Assembly: GCA_022760475.1 (NCBI GenBank)
Contig: JALEFZ010000059.1
Location: forward strand, 124,001 to 188,000
Direction of reading: 5' to 3'
DNA length: 64,000 bases
From: Bacteroidia bacterium
GTDB taxonomy: Bacteria > Bacteroidota > Bacteroidia > J057
Positions 41,929-51,463 of the stretch are shown in pieces. The notes under the pieces were generated by a model that worked only from the letters and a program-made list of their open reading frames with translations, searched no databases and was not told the origin of the DNA. Positions within the stretch are counted from its first letter, which is position 1, and each line of letters begins with the position of its first letter. A program made the translations under genes and the position numbers.

Positions 41929-44724
41929 TTAGTTAAGAACAATCCTTTCAGTCAGTATTGGTTTGCCATCTTCAAAGATTGCTATTTGATACATCCCTCT
42001 AGGCATGTTCACCAGGTTGATGCCTTTTACAGACGTTCCAGCAGCAAAGTTGGAATTCTGGCTCATCAATTCCTGTCCTAGTGAATTTATCAAAACGATC
42101 TTCAATTCTTTAGCTTCTTTGAGTCCTAGTTCAACATTCACAAAAGAAGTTGCCGGGTTGGGATAGATCTTCACGGTCTCTTCCAATTCAGGAGCTACAT
42201 TGGTAGGAACAGCCTTCCAAATGCTTACATCATTGAATTCAAAGTTGATGTTTTCGACGGTGGTCTTTCCCTGGCTGATTTCTACTTCGTAATACTCAGT
42301 AGTCCTGCCCCACATGTCTACCAATACTTTGTAGCGGCCTTCAGCGAGATTTTCGAATCTGAATTCACCCGATACATTGGTTACAGCGTAATCCAAGGGA
42401 GCATCGTTCATGTCTGTAAGGACAACAGCGATGTTTTCGACCATGTTGGTGGTAGTTCTGTTAGCACCTTGTGAGATCAAACCGCCGATGAACCCAGGTC
42501 CACCAGGATTGCTTCCGCCTACCATGGTGATGTCTAGCAATGGGAAGGTAAGTTGATTTACCACGGTCGCATTGTACCAGAATGGATCATCTCCATAATA
42601 GGTAGGCAGGTAATTCGCATAGTTAGGATCTCCAGGGTTCAAAGCCACTTTCACGCGGTAATCGCCATTTGGAGGTGCGAAGAAGAAGAAAGGTCCTAGT
42701 GAGGGATCAGATACGAAGGTATCTACGGCGGTCAGGGTTCCTGCAGCAGAATCCAATACTACCAGGTAAGCAGTAAAGTCAAGGGCTGGCGCTCCACCTG
42801 GAAGGTTTACAATTCCAAGTACTCCGAATACATTTGGCGGAGGCAGAGTAGGAGTAATTTTGCAAATGCTGTCAGAACATCCAGAGGTATCGGTCAAAGT
42901 CAGGCATACATTGTAAGATCCTGCGCTTGCATAGGTATGGGCTACAAAGGCACCAGTTGCAGTGGTACCATCCCCAAGATCCCAGAAGAATGTCTGTCCA
43001 GGTAGTGGATTGATCGCAGAAAACTCCAGTGTATTGGCAAGGGTGTCATAGTTCACCATGAAGTCTGCCATACAGTTGGGATTGTTGACAGAAACGGAGA
43101 TCAACTGTGATGCAGTGTCAGAACAGAATCCAGAGCCTGAATTCGCAGATACGATCCTTGTTACGGTGTAAAGGCCTGTCTGTGCATATAGGTGCGTAGG
43201 ATTTGCCTGTGTAGAAGAGTTTCCATCTCCAAAGTCCCAGAACTCTGTCTGTCCAGGTATGGTAATGCCTGAATCAAAGAATTGGATAAGACCGCCACCC
43301 AGATCTAGTTGAGTAAAGCTTGCATCACAGTTATTTCCATTATTTCCTACAAAAATAATCACACAGTAGGTGCTGTAACAAGCACTCAAGCTATCAGAGA
43401 TGGTCAAGCAAGCATTGTAGACGCCACTGTTGTAGATGTGATTCGGATTTTGCTGGGAAGAGAAGTTGCCATCCCCAAAGTCCCAATAGTAATCCAATGA
43501 TCCAGCAGGAGCCTGGGAAGTAGAGTTATCGACAAACTCAACAGTATCTCCGTATTGGTTATAGGTAAAAAGTGCCTGACAAGTAGGCGTATTATTGGTA
43601 AGTGTGATCAACTGACATTTGGTATCTGTACAATTCCCTGCAGAATCAGAGATGGTTAGACACACATTGTAGGTTCCCAATCCATTGTAAATATGAACCG
43701 GAATAGGATCTGTAGAGGTAGTACCATCGCCGAAGTCCCAAAGTAGGCTTGCGCCTGAGGGGGCAGAGGAAGTATTGAAGAATGCTACCGTATCGTTGCT
43801 GTTGAAATAAGTAAAGTCAGCTGCACAAGGTGAATTGTTACCGGAAACAACAAGTGTTCGACATAGGGTATCCACGCAGTTAAAGCCGGTATCATTCAAG
43901 ATCAAACAAACTGGATAGGTTCCAGCCTGTGCATAAGTATGCTGTATATTGGGTCCATAAGCGATCGATCCATCACCCAATATCCACTCATAAATGGCAG
44001 ATCCAGTAGGAAAGCCACCACTTGTAGCAATAAAATCTACGGTCAATCCTACTGATTGCGAGTAGAAGTTTGCAGAACAGTTTCCTCCATTGCCACCTAT
44101 AGCGATGGTTTGACAGTAAGTATCAGTACAACCGGTAACTGTATCTGTAACAGTCAGACAGGCGAAATAAAAACCTAATGGAGTACTGGGATAAATATGG
44201 GTAGGGTTAGAAGAGGTACTGGTAGTACTGTCTCCAAAATCCCAGGAATAAATGAAGTTGTTGCTTCCTGAAGAAACATTGGTAAATACAACTGTATCTC
44301 CGTAGGCATTGTAGCGGAAGTTGGCGTGGCAACTTCCACCTCCCGATACAGGGACACCTGGACAATCAGAGAAGATAAAAGCAAATATTGTATCGCCATC
44401 TGCTGCGCTGCCCAATCCAATGGACAAGTTTTGCCCTGGATTCTGACAAGAGGAGTAGAAAACAGTTACGTTTGGAGTGAAAGTTACGCCTGAGTCAAGT
44501 TGAACTACTTCGATGAAAGTTCCACTTGAGTCGGTAAAGGTTGTTACTGTATTGGCGCCGCCCATGGCATTCCCGCTTGCATCAATTTCGATGCTGAGGT
44601 TTGGAACCGGATTCCCGGCTGTATCCAGCGCAACCCCTGCGACGTAGATCTCGGCATTGCCAGCCTGGGCCGTGCCAGCGAATACGCCAAGGATAAAGAG
44701 TAAAGGAATTAGTAATCGTTTCAT
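41929..44724 (-). CDS. Secreted protein with six PKD domains and a T9SS sorting domain
   Basis: 931 residues. A signal peptide (LLIPLLFILGVFAGTAQA) is followed by a beta domain resembling a carboxypeptidase-regulatory fold (about 25-130). Six PKD domains follow (about 135-620), each with the DFGDGxxS and HxYxxxGxYxVCLT signatures and paired Cys residues at domain borders. Two further regulatory-like domains follow (about 630-830, ending GRYKVLVDMWG). The tail has VKIYPNPATSFVNVEL and a final IAIFEDGKPILTERIVLN, which is the type A T9SS sorting signal. It is an extracellular adhesin or carrier-like protein. A terminator follows its stop. Confidence 0.9.
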   Translation of the reverse strand: MKRLLIPLLFILGVFAGTAQAGNAEIYVAGVALDTAGNPVPNLSIEIDASGNAMGGANTVTTFTDSSGTFIEVVQLDSGVTFTPNVTVFYSSCQNPGQNLSIGLGSAADGDTIFAFIFSDCPGVPVSGGGSCHANFRYNAYGDTVVFTNVSSGSNNFIYSWDFGDSTTSTSSNPTHIYPSTPLGFYFACLTVTDTVTGCTDTYCQTIAIGGNGGNCSANFYSQSVGLTVDFIATSGGFPTGSAIYEWILGDGSIAYGPNIQHTYAQAGTYPVCLILNDTGFNCVDTLCRTLVVSGNNSPCAADFTYFNSNDTVAFFNTSSAPSGASLLWDFGDGTTSTDPIPVHIYNGLGTYNVCLTISDSAGNCTDTKCQLITLTNNTPTCQALFTYNQYGDTVEFVDNSTSQAPAGSLDYYWDFGDGNFSSQQNPNHIYNSGVYNACLTISDSLSACYSTYCVIIFVGNNGNNCDASFTQLDLGGGLIQFFDSGITIPGQTEFWDFGDGNSSTQANPTHLYAQTGLYTVTRIVSANSGSGFCSDTASQLISVSVNNPNCMADFMVNYDTLANTLEFSAINPLPGQTFFWDLGDGTTATGAFVAHTYASAGSYNVCLTLTDTSGCSDSICKITPTLPPPNVFGVLGIVNLPGGAPALDFTAYLVVLDSAAGTLTAVDTFVSDPSLGPFFFFAPPNGDYRVKVALNPGDPNYANYLPTYYGDDPFWYNATVVNQLTFPLLDITMVGGSNPGGPGFIGGLISQGANRTTTNMVENIAVVLTDMNDAPLDYAVTNVSGEFRFENLAEGRYKVLVDMWGRTTEYYEVEISQGKTTVENINFEFNDVSIWKAVPTNVAPELEETVKIYPNPATSFVNVELGLKEAKELKIVLINSLGQELMSQNSNFAAGTSVKGINLVNMPRGMYQIAIFEDGKPILTERIVLN

Positions 44725-44860
44725 TAGTTAAATGATTTTGTTGTAAAAGGACCAGAAAGGAGTGGTATATCTTCTTTCGACTATAGGACTGACTGGAATA
44801 ATGAAAAGGTTGGGTAGGCTTGGGATTTTTTTAAAATAAATTAGATGGAAAGAAAAAAAT

Positions 44861-44892
44861 AGCCCTGTCAGGCTTGATTCGCTGACAGGGCT
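44861..44892 (-). terminator. Terminator after the tail-fibre-like gene
   Basis: A perfect 11-bp stem, AGCCCTGTCAG (44861-44871) with CTGACAGGGCT (44882-44892), has a 10-base loop. On the minus strand a T-run of seven follows after one base. The arms share the CCCTGTCAG core of the palindromic repeats at 49938 and 54963. Confidence 0.88.
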
Positions 44893-44937
44893 AAGAAGAA
44901 TATGGATGGCTCTGACTTGATCCTCAACTTACCTTCA

Positions 44938-46233
44938 TCAGGGCATTTCATACTCAATGGCGATCCCATTGATCGCAAGTCGCCCATTCGAGTCCCAGTT
45001 TACAATTTCAGGTTTACATTCTATCCAATAAACATACTGGCTATTATCGATATTTGGGGCGTTTATAGTTCCATCGACTTCAGTATATGATCCCCCCCCC
45101 AAACCAATGGGGGCAGACGGGCTGGTAAAGGAGGATAAAATACCTCTTTGAGTACTTCCGGCTATGCTTGCCCTGGACAATGTTATCGTCAGCCCCCCCA
45201 CAGACAAACTATCTGTACACCAATAAGTCACTTTATTAATTATGGCTCCCTGAGGTAGGTGAACGGGGGCAGCTATAATCCCAGACCCACTTCTAAGGAA
45301 GGCGCCTTTCTCCCCTTGCACAAAATTCTTGAGCAGCGTATTAGTTGATAAATTTGCCGAAAAATCTGATGGAGACACATTGTATACGCCCTTACTTACA
45401 GGAGATGATATCAATTTACCATTGGAATCCACAAAAAGCCGCTGCTTTCCTGTACCAGCCAATTCTTTGATAAAAACTTCTCCTATATCGTTGATCTCCA
45501 ACCTGTCTTCGCCATTGGTTACCAGATGTATTTCATCATTTTCTCCAAAGTAACCATCTCTTCCAATTGTGATAAGGGTGGAGCTTGACCCTCCCTCGGT
45601 TCTAGCCTCGATGGCATTTGTATATAGCCATGGACTAAGCAGGAATCCCTTGTTTGTCTGGTTAGAACTGTCCTGAAAGGCACTTTGGTTGATGCTATTA
45701 ATATCACCAATTAAAACTCGACGGTCAGTCAGCCATCTAAGGGCAGTAGCTTCTGATACATTCGCGGTTCCCAAGGCACCCATTTCATCACCAAACAAAA
45801 CAGGCCCATTGATATTCATCCCTGAAAAGGTACTGCCCGAACCAAACCACCGAAGTCCATTTTTGGTGTCGCTTATTCCTCTAAAATATAAGTGCTGTCC
45901 GTTCAGGTATAAGGAGGTGCTGGCTTCATGATTGCCTAGTCCATCCTTTCCTACTTCCATCCAAAGGCTTCCATTGAAGAACCAGAAGCTGTTGTGTGTA
46001 GTATCAAAGACCATGAGGCCATTTGCGGGATTTATGATATTGGCCCTTTCAGTTTCGGACATCCTGGGTATCAAGATGCCTTTGCTGCTGCTTTTGATGT
46101 CCAACATGGCACTGGAGTTGGGATTGCTTCCGTCAGTATTGATGGCAAGCTGTGCCATGGAAGTATTTGAATTCCACAGCAAGAGGAATATAAAAAGCTG
46201 AATCAACAGGGGGAATTGTGAACTCTTTTTCAT
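44938..46233 (-). CDS. Secreted tail-fibre-like surface protein with a G9 tract
   Basis: 431 residues. A signal peptide (FIFLLLWNSNTSMAQ) opens the Bacteroidota tail-fibre-like pattern: LAINTDGSNPNSSAMLDIKS followed by SKGILIPRMSETERANI. The middle is repetitive and beta-rich, with FRGISDTKNGLRWFG and LLSPWLYTNAIEARTEGG as in beta-helix fibre proteins. The end has no sorting domain I recognise. Within the C-terminal part the gene carries nine consecutive G (45092-45100), encoding L-G-G-G, so polymerase slippage could switch the end of the protein. A terminator follows the gene. Confidence 0.75.
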   Translation of the reverse strand: MKKSSQFPLLIQLFIFLLLWNSNTSMAQLAINTDGSNPNSSAMLDIKSSSKGILIPRMSETERANIINPANGLMVFDTTHNSFWFFNGSLWMEVGKDGLGNHEASTSLYLNGQHLYFRGISDTKNGLRWFGSGSTFSGMNINGPVLFGDEMGALGTANVSEATALRWLTDRRVLIGDINSINQSAFQDSSNQTNKGFLLSPWLYTNAIEARTEGGSSSTLITIGRDGYFGENDEIHLVTNGEDRLEINDIGEVFIKELAGTGKQRLFVDSNGKLISSPVSKGVYNVSPSDFSANLSTNTLLKNFVQGEKGAFLRSGSGIIAAPVHLPQGAIINKVTYWCTDSLSVGGLTITLSRASIAGSTQRGILSSFTSPSAPIGLGGGSYTEVDGTINAPNIDNSQYVYWIECKPEIVNWDSNGRLAINGIAIEYEMP

Positions 46234-46402
46234 TTTATTAGGGGTTAGTTTAATGATACCCTATACTAGTTCTCAAAGAAGGGAATGGAAAAATTATTCA
46301 ACAGAAGCCCGATTTATACCTACCAACATGAACTTGAATTCTATTAATAAAAACAGGATTAACTAATAACCCATTCGCACTCAAAACACCTTAAAAAAAA
46401 GA

Positions 46403-46435
46403 GGGCAGAAGAGAGGCCCCCACCTCTCTCTGCCC
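46403..46435 (-). terminator. Terminator after the T9SS beta-helix-like gene
   Basis: Stem GGGCAGA-AGAGAGG with CCTCTCTC-TGCCC (one bulge), then on the minus strand a run of T (46393-46400 read as A on the plus strand). It lies 24 bp beyond the stop. Confidence 0.85.
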
Positions 46436-46459
46436 ATAATTATCCCCAACTGATAATTA

Positions 46460-47815
46460 TCAATCAACCTGTAGTTTCAGATTCGTAGATAGGCCTTTGC
46501 CTTCTAGGCGAATGTAATATATTCCATCTGCCAGCTCTGAAACAGGTATTTCTATTTTGTTTTTGCCTGCGAAAAGCTCGTATTCATTGCTTCGGATCAA
46601 CTTCCCGGCCCCATCAAAAAGCAGAACTTTCACCCTTTGATCGTCTGCCAATTCAAAATCGATGTAGGTAGAGATGTTGGCTGGATTTGGGTACAAATTA
46701 GCTGCAAAGCTAGCTTCGAAGAAGACGCTGCGAATTTGGGAGTAATCAAATGTACCATTGAAGTCGACCTGCTTGATTCGGTAAAAATTCTCACCACTGG
46801 ATGGGCTTTGGTCTACGAATTCGTAAATGGTAGGGGTAGTAGAATTGCCCTCACCTTCTACAAACCCGATCGTTTCCCATTGATTGGGGCTGTTTTCAAG
46901 CCCTCTTTCGATCAAAAAGCCCTGGTTGTTTTGTTCTGAGCCAGTAACCCAGGTTAGCAGAGAGAATCTGTTTTTGAAGGGTTCTGCGGTAAAATCAAGC
47001 CATTCTACAGGGAATGTTGCTTGGGTAGCGGCAGTGATCCTACCAAATTCATTGATACCTGATTGCTCCAAAAAATTGGTATTGGTGTTGCTATTGCTAG
47101 CCCCCAGGGAAGTCCATGTGGAACCATTGTCTTGGCTGATGTAGAGCAAGAGATCACCTTCGGGCAAGGAATTCAATTCTCCGTCGAAGTATTCGAAGCG
47201 GACCGTAGCATTCAGGCCTGAATTGTTATTAGGGATAACCTCATAATAGCGGTCGATGCCATCGCCACCTGGAAATGTCTGAGCGTCATGCGAACGGATG
47301 ATCTGGGTAAGCCCCATCACTCCACCAGTAGATAGGGTCAAGCCAAGATTACCGGCATCGACTGAGTTGACAGCCCCGATGAACTCATATTCTCGGAGAA
47401 TCCTTCCTCCATTGGAGGAACTAAAGGCACGGGCATTTTCGCTTTCATTTTGGAGGCTACCTGTACTCAGGAGGTTCAGGCTTTTACCAGCCAGGTCAAT
47501 GTTACCAAGGGTAAAGGTGACGTTATTGCTCACATTGGTTGAATCTCCAATGATGAGGTTGGCTCCTGTTTTATTTACAGTCAAGTTGTACAGCTCAATG
47601 CTGCTACCCAAAATGCTGCTGGAATTGCTTCCACTAAAAATTACTGTAGACTGCTCAGGGGTCAATGAACCGTTTTGGATCAAATCCAGATCCTGGATAA
47701 CAATTTGGGTCGTACCCATGATCCTTACTTGAGTTCCAGCGGTGATGTTTACTTGGGCAATTAAGTCAAAGCATGGTATGGATATTAGTACACAAAGAAT
47801 AAGTAGATTTTTCAT
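46460..47815 (-). CDS. Secreted T9SS-sorted surface protein
   Basis: 451 residues with a signal peptide (LLILCVLISIPCFDLIAQ). The first half is a repetitive strand-rich region (IQNGSLTPEQSTVIFSG, NNVTFTLGNIDLAGKSLNLL) typical of beta-helical passenger parts. Next comes VEWLDFTAEPFKNRFSLLTW, which opens a module common before sorting domains in Bacteroidota surface proteins, and GENFYRIKQVDFNGTFDYSQ. The tail has ANLYPNPANISTYIDFEL and ends GLSTNLKLQVD, a type A T9SS signal. Role is probably adhesion or coating. It starts 104 bp before a 21-bp operator-like repeat. Confidence 0.85.
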   Translation of the reverse strand: MKNLLILCVLISIPCFDLIAQVNITAGTQVRIMGTTQIVIQDLDLIQNGSLTPEQSTVIFSGSNSSSILGSSIELYNLTVNKTGANLIIGDSTNVSNNVTFTLGNIDLAGKSLNLLSTGSLQNESENARAFSSSNGGRILREYEFIGAVNSVDAGNLGLTLSTGGVMGLTQIIRSHDAQTFPGGDGIDRYYEVIPNNNSGLNATVRFEYFDGELNSLPEGDLLLYISQDNGSTWTSLGASNSNTNTNFLEQSGINEFGRITAATQATFPVEWLDFTAEPFKNRFSLLTWVTGSEQNNQGFLIERGLENSPNQWETIGFVEGEGNSTTPTIYEFVDQSPSSGENFYRIKQVDFNGTFDYSQIRSVFFEASFAANLYPNPANISTYIDFELADDQRVKVLLFDGAGKLIRSNEYELFAGKNKIEIPVSELADGIYYIRLEGKGLSTNLKLQVD

Positions 47816-48375
47816 TTTTATTCAGCTTAGGGAATAGGGAAAATTTAAATTTTGGTTTTCGTAGAACTTTGGGGTCGATAACCATTGATCCAAAGGTGCA
47901 GGATTTGCTCAAAATCACGTTGGACTATTGTTCCAAATATTTGGACTATTGTTCCAAATGCCATTTTTGGGTTCTAATAGCCTGTTTTAAGGGTTTTTCC
48001 AATAATTCTTCTTGCAACTTTTCTTCTAAAAAAAGACCAAGTGGATATCCTGAAATAAATTGTGGTTTAATGGAGAAGTAGGCAAAAATATTCAACCTAG
48101 CAGCCATTAACTTCTATGAACAAAAGGGTGAGTTCTATCAATGAAAATCACATAGAAAAATCAGGGTAAATCCAGGCAATTTTTCCTCCTCCCCTAAAAA
48201 AGGGATATAATAATCTCCCTCTATCCTGACTAAAGGATGGGCGTAAACCAGGACAGAGATCATAAATAAAATTACTCCTCCAATCATGGATGGATAGGGC
48301 TTGGCAGGAAGGAACTGCCAGACAGATTTTTCTTGTCTCTGAACGAACACAATTGATAAGCCTAAGATTAAGCAA
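47816..48375. other. 560-bp divergent intergenic region with an operator-like repeat
   Basis: Lies between the minus-strand T9SS protein gene and the plus-strand P450 gene. It holds the tandem 19-bp repeat at 47920-47959 and an AT-rich stretch. Two overlapping minus-strand reading frames at 48138-48375 start with GTG or lack coding character and are not called as genes. No tRNA or strong terminator is seen. Confidence 0.6.
47920..47959. repeat. Tandem 19-bp repeat with internal inverted repeat, possible operator
   Basis: Two exact copies of TTGGACTATTGTTCCAAAT (47920-47938 and 47941-47959) are spaced 21 bp centre to centre, two helical turns. Each copy has TTGGA and TCCAA as inverted half-sites 7 bp apart. 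This is the look of a dimeric repressor or activator site bound on one face of the DNA. It is nearest the minus-strand T9SS gene start. Confidence 0.6.
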
Positions 48376-49839
48376 ATGTCCGCATTACCTTATATTTCTC
48401 GCTGGAGGACTTTCCTTCAACTCCTTAAGAATGCACAGATTCCCATTGATCAGTTAAATCATTTCATGAATAAAAATGGATCGAGTGCAAAGTTTCGTGC
48501 AGGAGGCAGGTATCCCATGATCATTACTACCGATCCGGAACTATCTCAGCATATCCTGCTTAAAAACCAGAAAAATTATAGTAAAAACAGCTATTCCTAT
48601 AATATCATTAGGAAATTCTGGGGGCAAGGGCTTCTTACCAGTCAAGGGGAGCAATGGAAGCAAGACCGTAAAATGATTCGCCCCTGTTTTCACTCCGGCA
48701 GGTTGAAAAAACTGTTTCAGTTGATGGACGGGGTAACTGAAAGTTACCTAAATGAACTGGACACCAAGATCGCCAAGGGTACGATCAGGGACATGTACAG
48801 TGATATGCAGGAGCTAACGTTTCGAATTATTGCCAATGCGACTTTTAGTTCCAGCATGGATCAAAGAGACTTTGATAAAATCAACCACGCCATTTCAGAA
48901 GTTCAGGGATTTGTCATTGATATAACACGAAAACCCTATCTAAACTGGTTTAAAAAAGTGACTGGAAAATTGAAGAGCAAAGAGGAGATCAGAGATAAAG
49001 AATGGTCAGTCATCCAAAAATATATTCAGGAAAGGCGGAAAAATCCTGGCGAGTACAATGATTTTCTACAGATGCTCATGGACATACGATATGAAGATAC
49101 TGGGGAAGGCATAACTGACAAGCAGTTGGTAGACGAAATCAATATCCTCTTCATTGCGGGGCATGAAACATCGGCGACTGGTCTGGCTTGGGCGTGGTAC
49201 CTACTAGGAAAACATCCTGAAGTGCTTGAAAAAGTGAGACAAGAAGTGGATCAGGTCATAGACGGAAATGAAATCAGCTATGAAGACTTGTCCAAATTGA
49301 CTTACACCCAACAGGTTCTGGAAGAGACCATTCGTCTGTATCCTCCGATATGGGGGACAAACAGGGTAGCGGTAGACGACGACGAATTCAAGGGGATCAA
49401 GATCAAGAAGGGAACCATTTGCGGGATATACACCTACGGTATTCACCCTTCGGAAAAGTTATGGGAGGATCCTGAGGCGTTCAATCCTGATCGTTTTTCC
49501 AGGGAAAACAAGAAGGGGCGACATACATTTGCCTACATTCCCTTTGGTGGGGGACCAAGATTTTGTATTGGAAGGCAGTTTGCATTGATGGAAATGAAGA
49601 TGGTTCTGGCCAAGATGATCAAGCGATATGACTTTGAGTTGTTGTCGGGGCAGAAAGTGGAAGCAAATCCAGAGATTAACCTAAGGCCTGGCAAGGCCAT
49701 TAAGGCAAGACTTAAGGTGAAGGAGAATATACCTTCACCAAAAGGTAAAGAGGAAGTATTGCCGGGTCATTTTATTCATCCTGAATTAGCAGGGGGAAAG
49801 AAAGGAGGAAAATGTCCTTTTCATTTCTTGCATGGGTAG
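48376..49839 (+). CDS. Cytochrome P450
   Basis: 487-residue monooxygenase, unusually eukaryote-like in style for a bacterium. The I-helix motif AGHETSATGLAW (about 261-272), the K-helix ExxR in LEETIRLYPP (E317, R320), the PERF-like AFNPDRFS and the heme-thiolate loop FGGGPRFCIG (Cys near 396) are all intact. No membrane anchor is visible at the N-terminus, so it should be soluble or peripheral. The FGGGPRFCIGRQFALMEMK text fits the CYP102/CYP110-type bacterial branch. No ferredoxin or reductase gene is adjacent, so it uses partners elsewhere. Substrate unknown. Confidence 0.93.
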   Translation: MSALPYISRWRTFLQLLKNAQIPIDQLNHFMNKNGSSAKFRAGGRYPMIITTDPELSQHILLKNQKNYSKNSYSYNIIRKFWGQGLLTSQGEQWKQDRKMIRPCFHSGRLKKLFQLMDGVTESYLNELDTKIAKGTIRDMYSDMQELTFRIIANATFSSSMDQRDFDKINHAISEVQGFVIDITRKPYLNWFKKVTGKLKSKEEIRDKEWSVIQKYIQERRKNPGEYNDFLQMLMDIRYEDTGEGITDKQLVDEINILFIAGHETSATGLAWAWYLLGKHPEVLEKVRQEVDQVIDGNEISYEDLSKLTYTQQVLEETIRLYPPIWGTNRVAVDDDEFKGIKIKKGTICGIYTYGIHPSEKLWEDPEAFNPDRFSRENKKGRHTFAYIPFGGGPRFCIGRQFALMEMKMVLAKMIKRYDFELLSGQKVEANPEINLRPGKAIKARLKVKENIPSPKGKEEVLPGHFIHPELAGGKKGGKCPFHFLHG

Positions 49840-49937
49840 GGCATGCTGGTAGAATGCAACTTCATGATGTTTTTCTGGATCCGGGATTATGCCCATAAAT
49901 ATAGACCCTATCATCCATAGGGCCTGTAAAATATAGA

Positions 49938-49965
49938 CCCTGTCAGGGTTATAACCCTGACAGGG
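49938..49965. repeat. 28-bp palindromic repeat, copy A
   Basis: A perfect 28-bp palindrome: arm CCCTGTCAGGG, centre TTATAA, then the reverse-complement arm. Each arm is itself almost self-complementary, giving a nested structure. It is followed by CTA. A smaller CCCTAT/ATAGGG hairpin sits 30 bp upstream, sharing the phrase ATATAGACCCT. The same design occurs at 54963-54990. Confidence 0.85.
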
Positions 49966-50049
49966 CTAAGTGGGTATCGGGCTAAGTAGCACTGAGTTCA
50001 GACAGGCCTATTCGCCACACGAGTCCACTTGTGCAAATTACTCGGGAAC

Positions 50050-51027
50050 TTAAATCTCAAACTCTCCCACAGCCTTTTCACAACCTTCCCAGTTGATTTT
50101 GACATTGGACTCATCATACAGCAGTTCTTCAGGAGTCAGGAGTTCAGGGAAACCGGACCAGCCTGCGGCAGGACCATAAAAGTCGCCAGCCTGCGAAGCA
50201 GGATCCATTGCCGCCCGAATGATCCCTGTAGCTCCATCCTCTGCAGATTGGGCTTGGGCCATAAATGGACTATTGGCATCCATGCCTCCTGTCTTGGCGG
50301 TTGTAACCTGCAACTGCGTCAATGCCAAACCCGGATGCGCCAGGAGTGGCAATACGTTGGTGATATTGGCAGCTTCGAGGCGCTCCTTCAAGCCGTAGGT
50401 AAAGCAGCAATTAGCCAGCTTGGTCTGGTGGTAACGCTCCCATCTTGGGCCTTGAAATTTGGCATTTTCTTCTTCGCTGCCATTGCCACCCAGGTTTCCA
50501 CCATTTTTCTCAAAATACTCCATTCCCAACGGACCACCCAGACGTGCCCCCGAAGAGTGATTGACGATTCGGGCTTGAGGGCTATTTTTTAGCAGGGGAA
50601 ACAATTCTTTGGTAAGCAGAAAATGGCTAATAACATTCGTTTGCATCTGGACATCATAACCGTCCACAGTTGCATAATCTTCCAAAGCCATAACACCAGC
50701 ATTGTTTACCAATACATCCAGGCTTTGGTGCGCAGAGCTAATCTGCAAAGCAGCACTACGTACACTTTCAAAATTTTGCAGGTCGCAAGTGATGGCTTTA
50801 AAGTTTCCGTTAGGAACCTCCCCCTGAAGTTGCTGGAGAGATTTTCTAGACCTCTCGCTTTCACGGTTCAAGAGAAGTACTGTAGCTCCTTTTTTAGCAA
50901 CTTCCCTTGCACAGACATAACCAGTCCCGGAAGTTGTTCCTGTAATGGCAACAACTTTTCCACTCATATCCTGACTATGTTTTTCCAAAACTGAGTCAAG
51001 GTGGAGTGTTTTAATTTGATCGGACAT
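50050..51027 (-). CDS. Short-chain dehydrogenase/reductase, retinol-dehydrogenase-like
   Basis: 325-residue NAD(P)-dependent oxidoreductase. The Rossmann nucleotide loop is ITGTTSGTG (about 29-37). LVNNAGVM follows near 107, the active-site serine is in IVNHSSGARLG, and the Y-x3-K catalytic pair is in RYHQTKLANCC (about Y195, K199). The basic residue after the loop's strand (LLLNRESERS) favours NADP. Length and the extended substrate loop (GNLGGNGSEEE) resemble WW-domain oxidoreductase or retinol-dehydrogenase relatives. Substrate is unknown. It lies between the P450 and the large phosphorylase-like gene but in the opposite direction. Confidence 0.93.
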   Translation of the reverse strand: MSDQIKTLHLDSVLEKHSQDMSGKVVAITGTTSGTGYVCAREVAKKGATVLLLNRESERSRKSLQQLQGEVPNGNFKAITCDLQNFESVRSAALQISSAHQSLDVLVNNAGVMALEDYATVDGYDVQMQTNVISHFLLTKELFPLLKNSPQARIVNHSSGARLGGPLGMEYFEKNGGNLGGNGSEEENAKFQGPRWERYHQTKLANCCFTYGLKERLEAANITNVLPLLAHPGLALTQLQVTTAKTGGMDANSPFMAQAQSAEDGATGIIRAAMDPASQAGDFYGPAAGWSGFPELLTPEELLYDESNVKINWEGCEKAVGEFEI

Positions 51028-51463
51028 TTTAAACTTTATTTATGAGTTATTTATCGATAATGCCCTTTTCAGCCTTGGAAGCAAATTGGGTTCAAGGCTG
51101 AAAAGAGTATCCATCAATATAGCGAACATAAAAAGAAGAAGGTGTATTCGTGAAAAGAAAATTCGACACATTTTAAGGCCAACTGAATTTTATGATAGCG
51201 GAAATAAATTCTCTCATTAGGCCTTAATTCCAATACACACAGAGCTGATTCGATTGTATTTTAATATTGTTTTAACAATTGATCTTCCCAATGTTAAAAT
51301 AATCGTCTTAGCAGCCCCATTGATAAGAAAATACCTTCAATTTGTGGCCAAGTCCTTGTATTTCACCACCTTTTTTGCACAACTTTGGTGGTCATTTATA
51401 TTCCCGTTCATTCCTCCGATTTATACCTTTTCAAATAAAACTCACTGCTAATACTTGGACGAT
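51028..51463. other. 436-bp divergent intergenic region
   Basis: Holds the promoters of the SDR gene (minus) and the phosphorylase-like gene (plus). TATACCTTTT at 51422-51431, about 33 bp before the plus-strand ATG, resembles TAnnTTTG but lacks the final G. No ORF or RNA gene is recognised. Confidence 0.45.

Noticed and set aside
41256..44724. One operon from the six-PKD gene through the sigma gene
   Set aside because: A good hairpin at 41868-41893 followed by a T-rich stretch separates them.
48138..48375. Two overlapping minus-strand frames of 70-75 codons
   Set aside because: One needs a GTG start and both overlap each other in a gap with no conserved pattern; a hydrophobic stretch alone is not enough, though a small membrane protein cannot be excluded.
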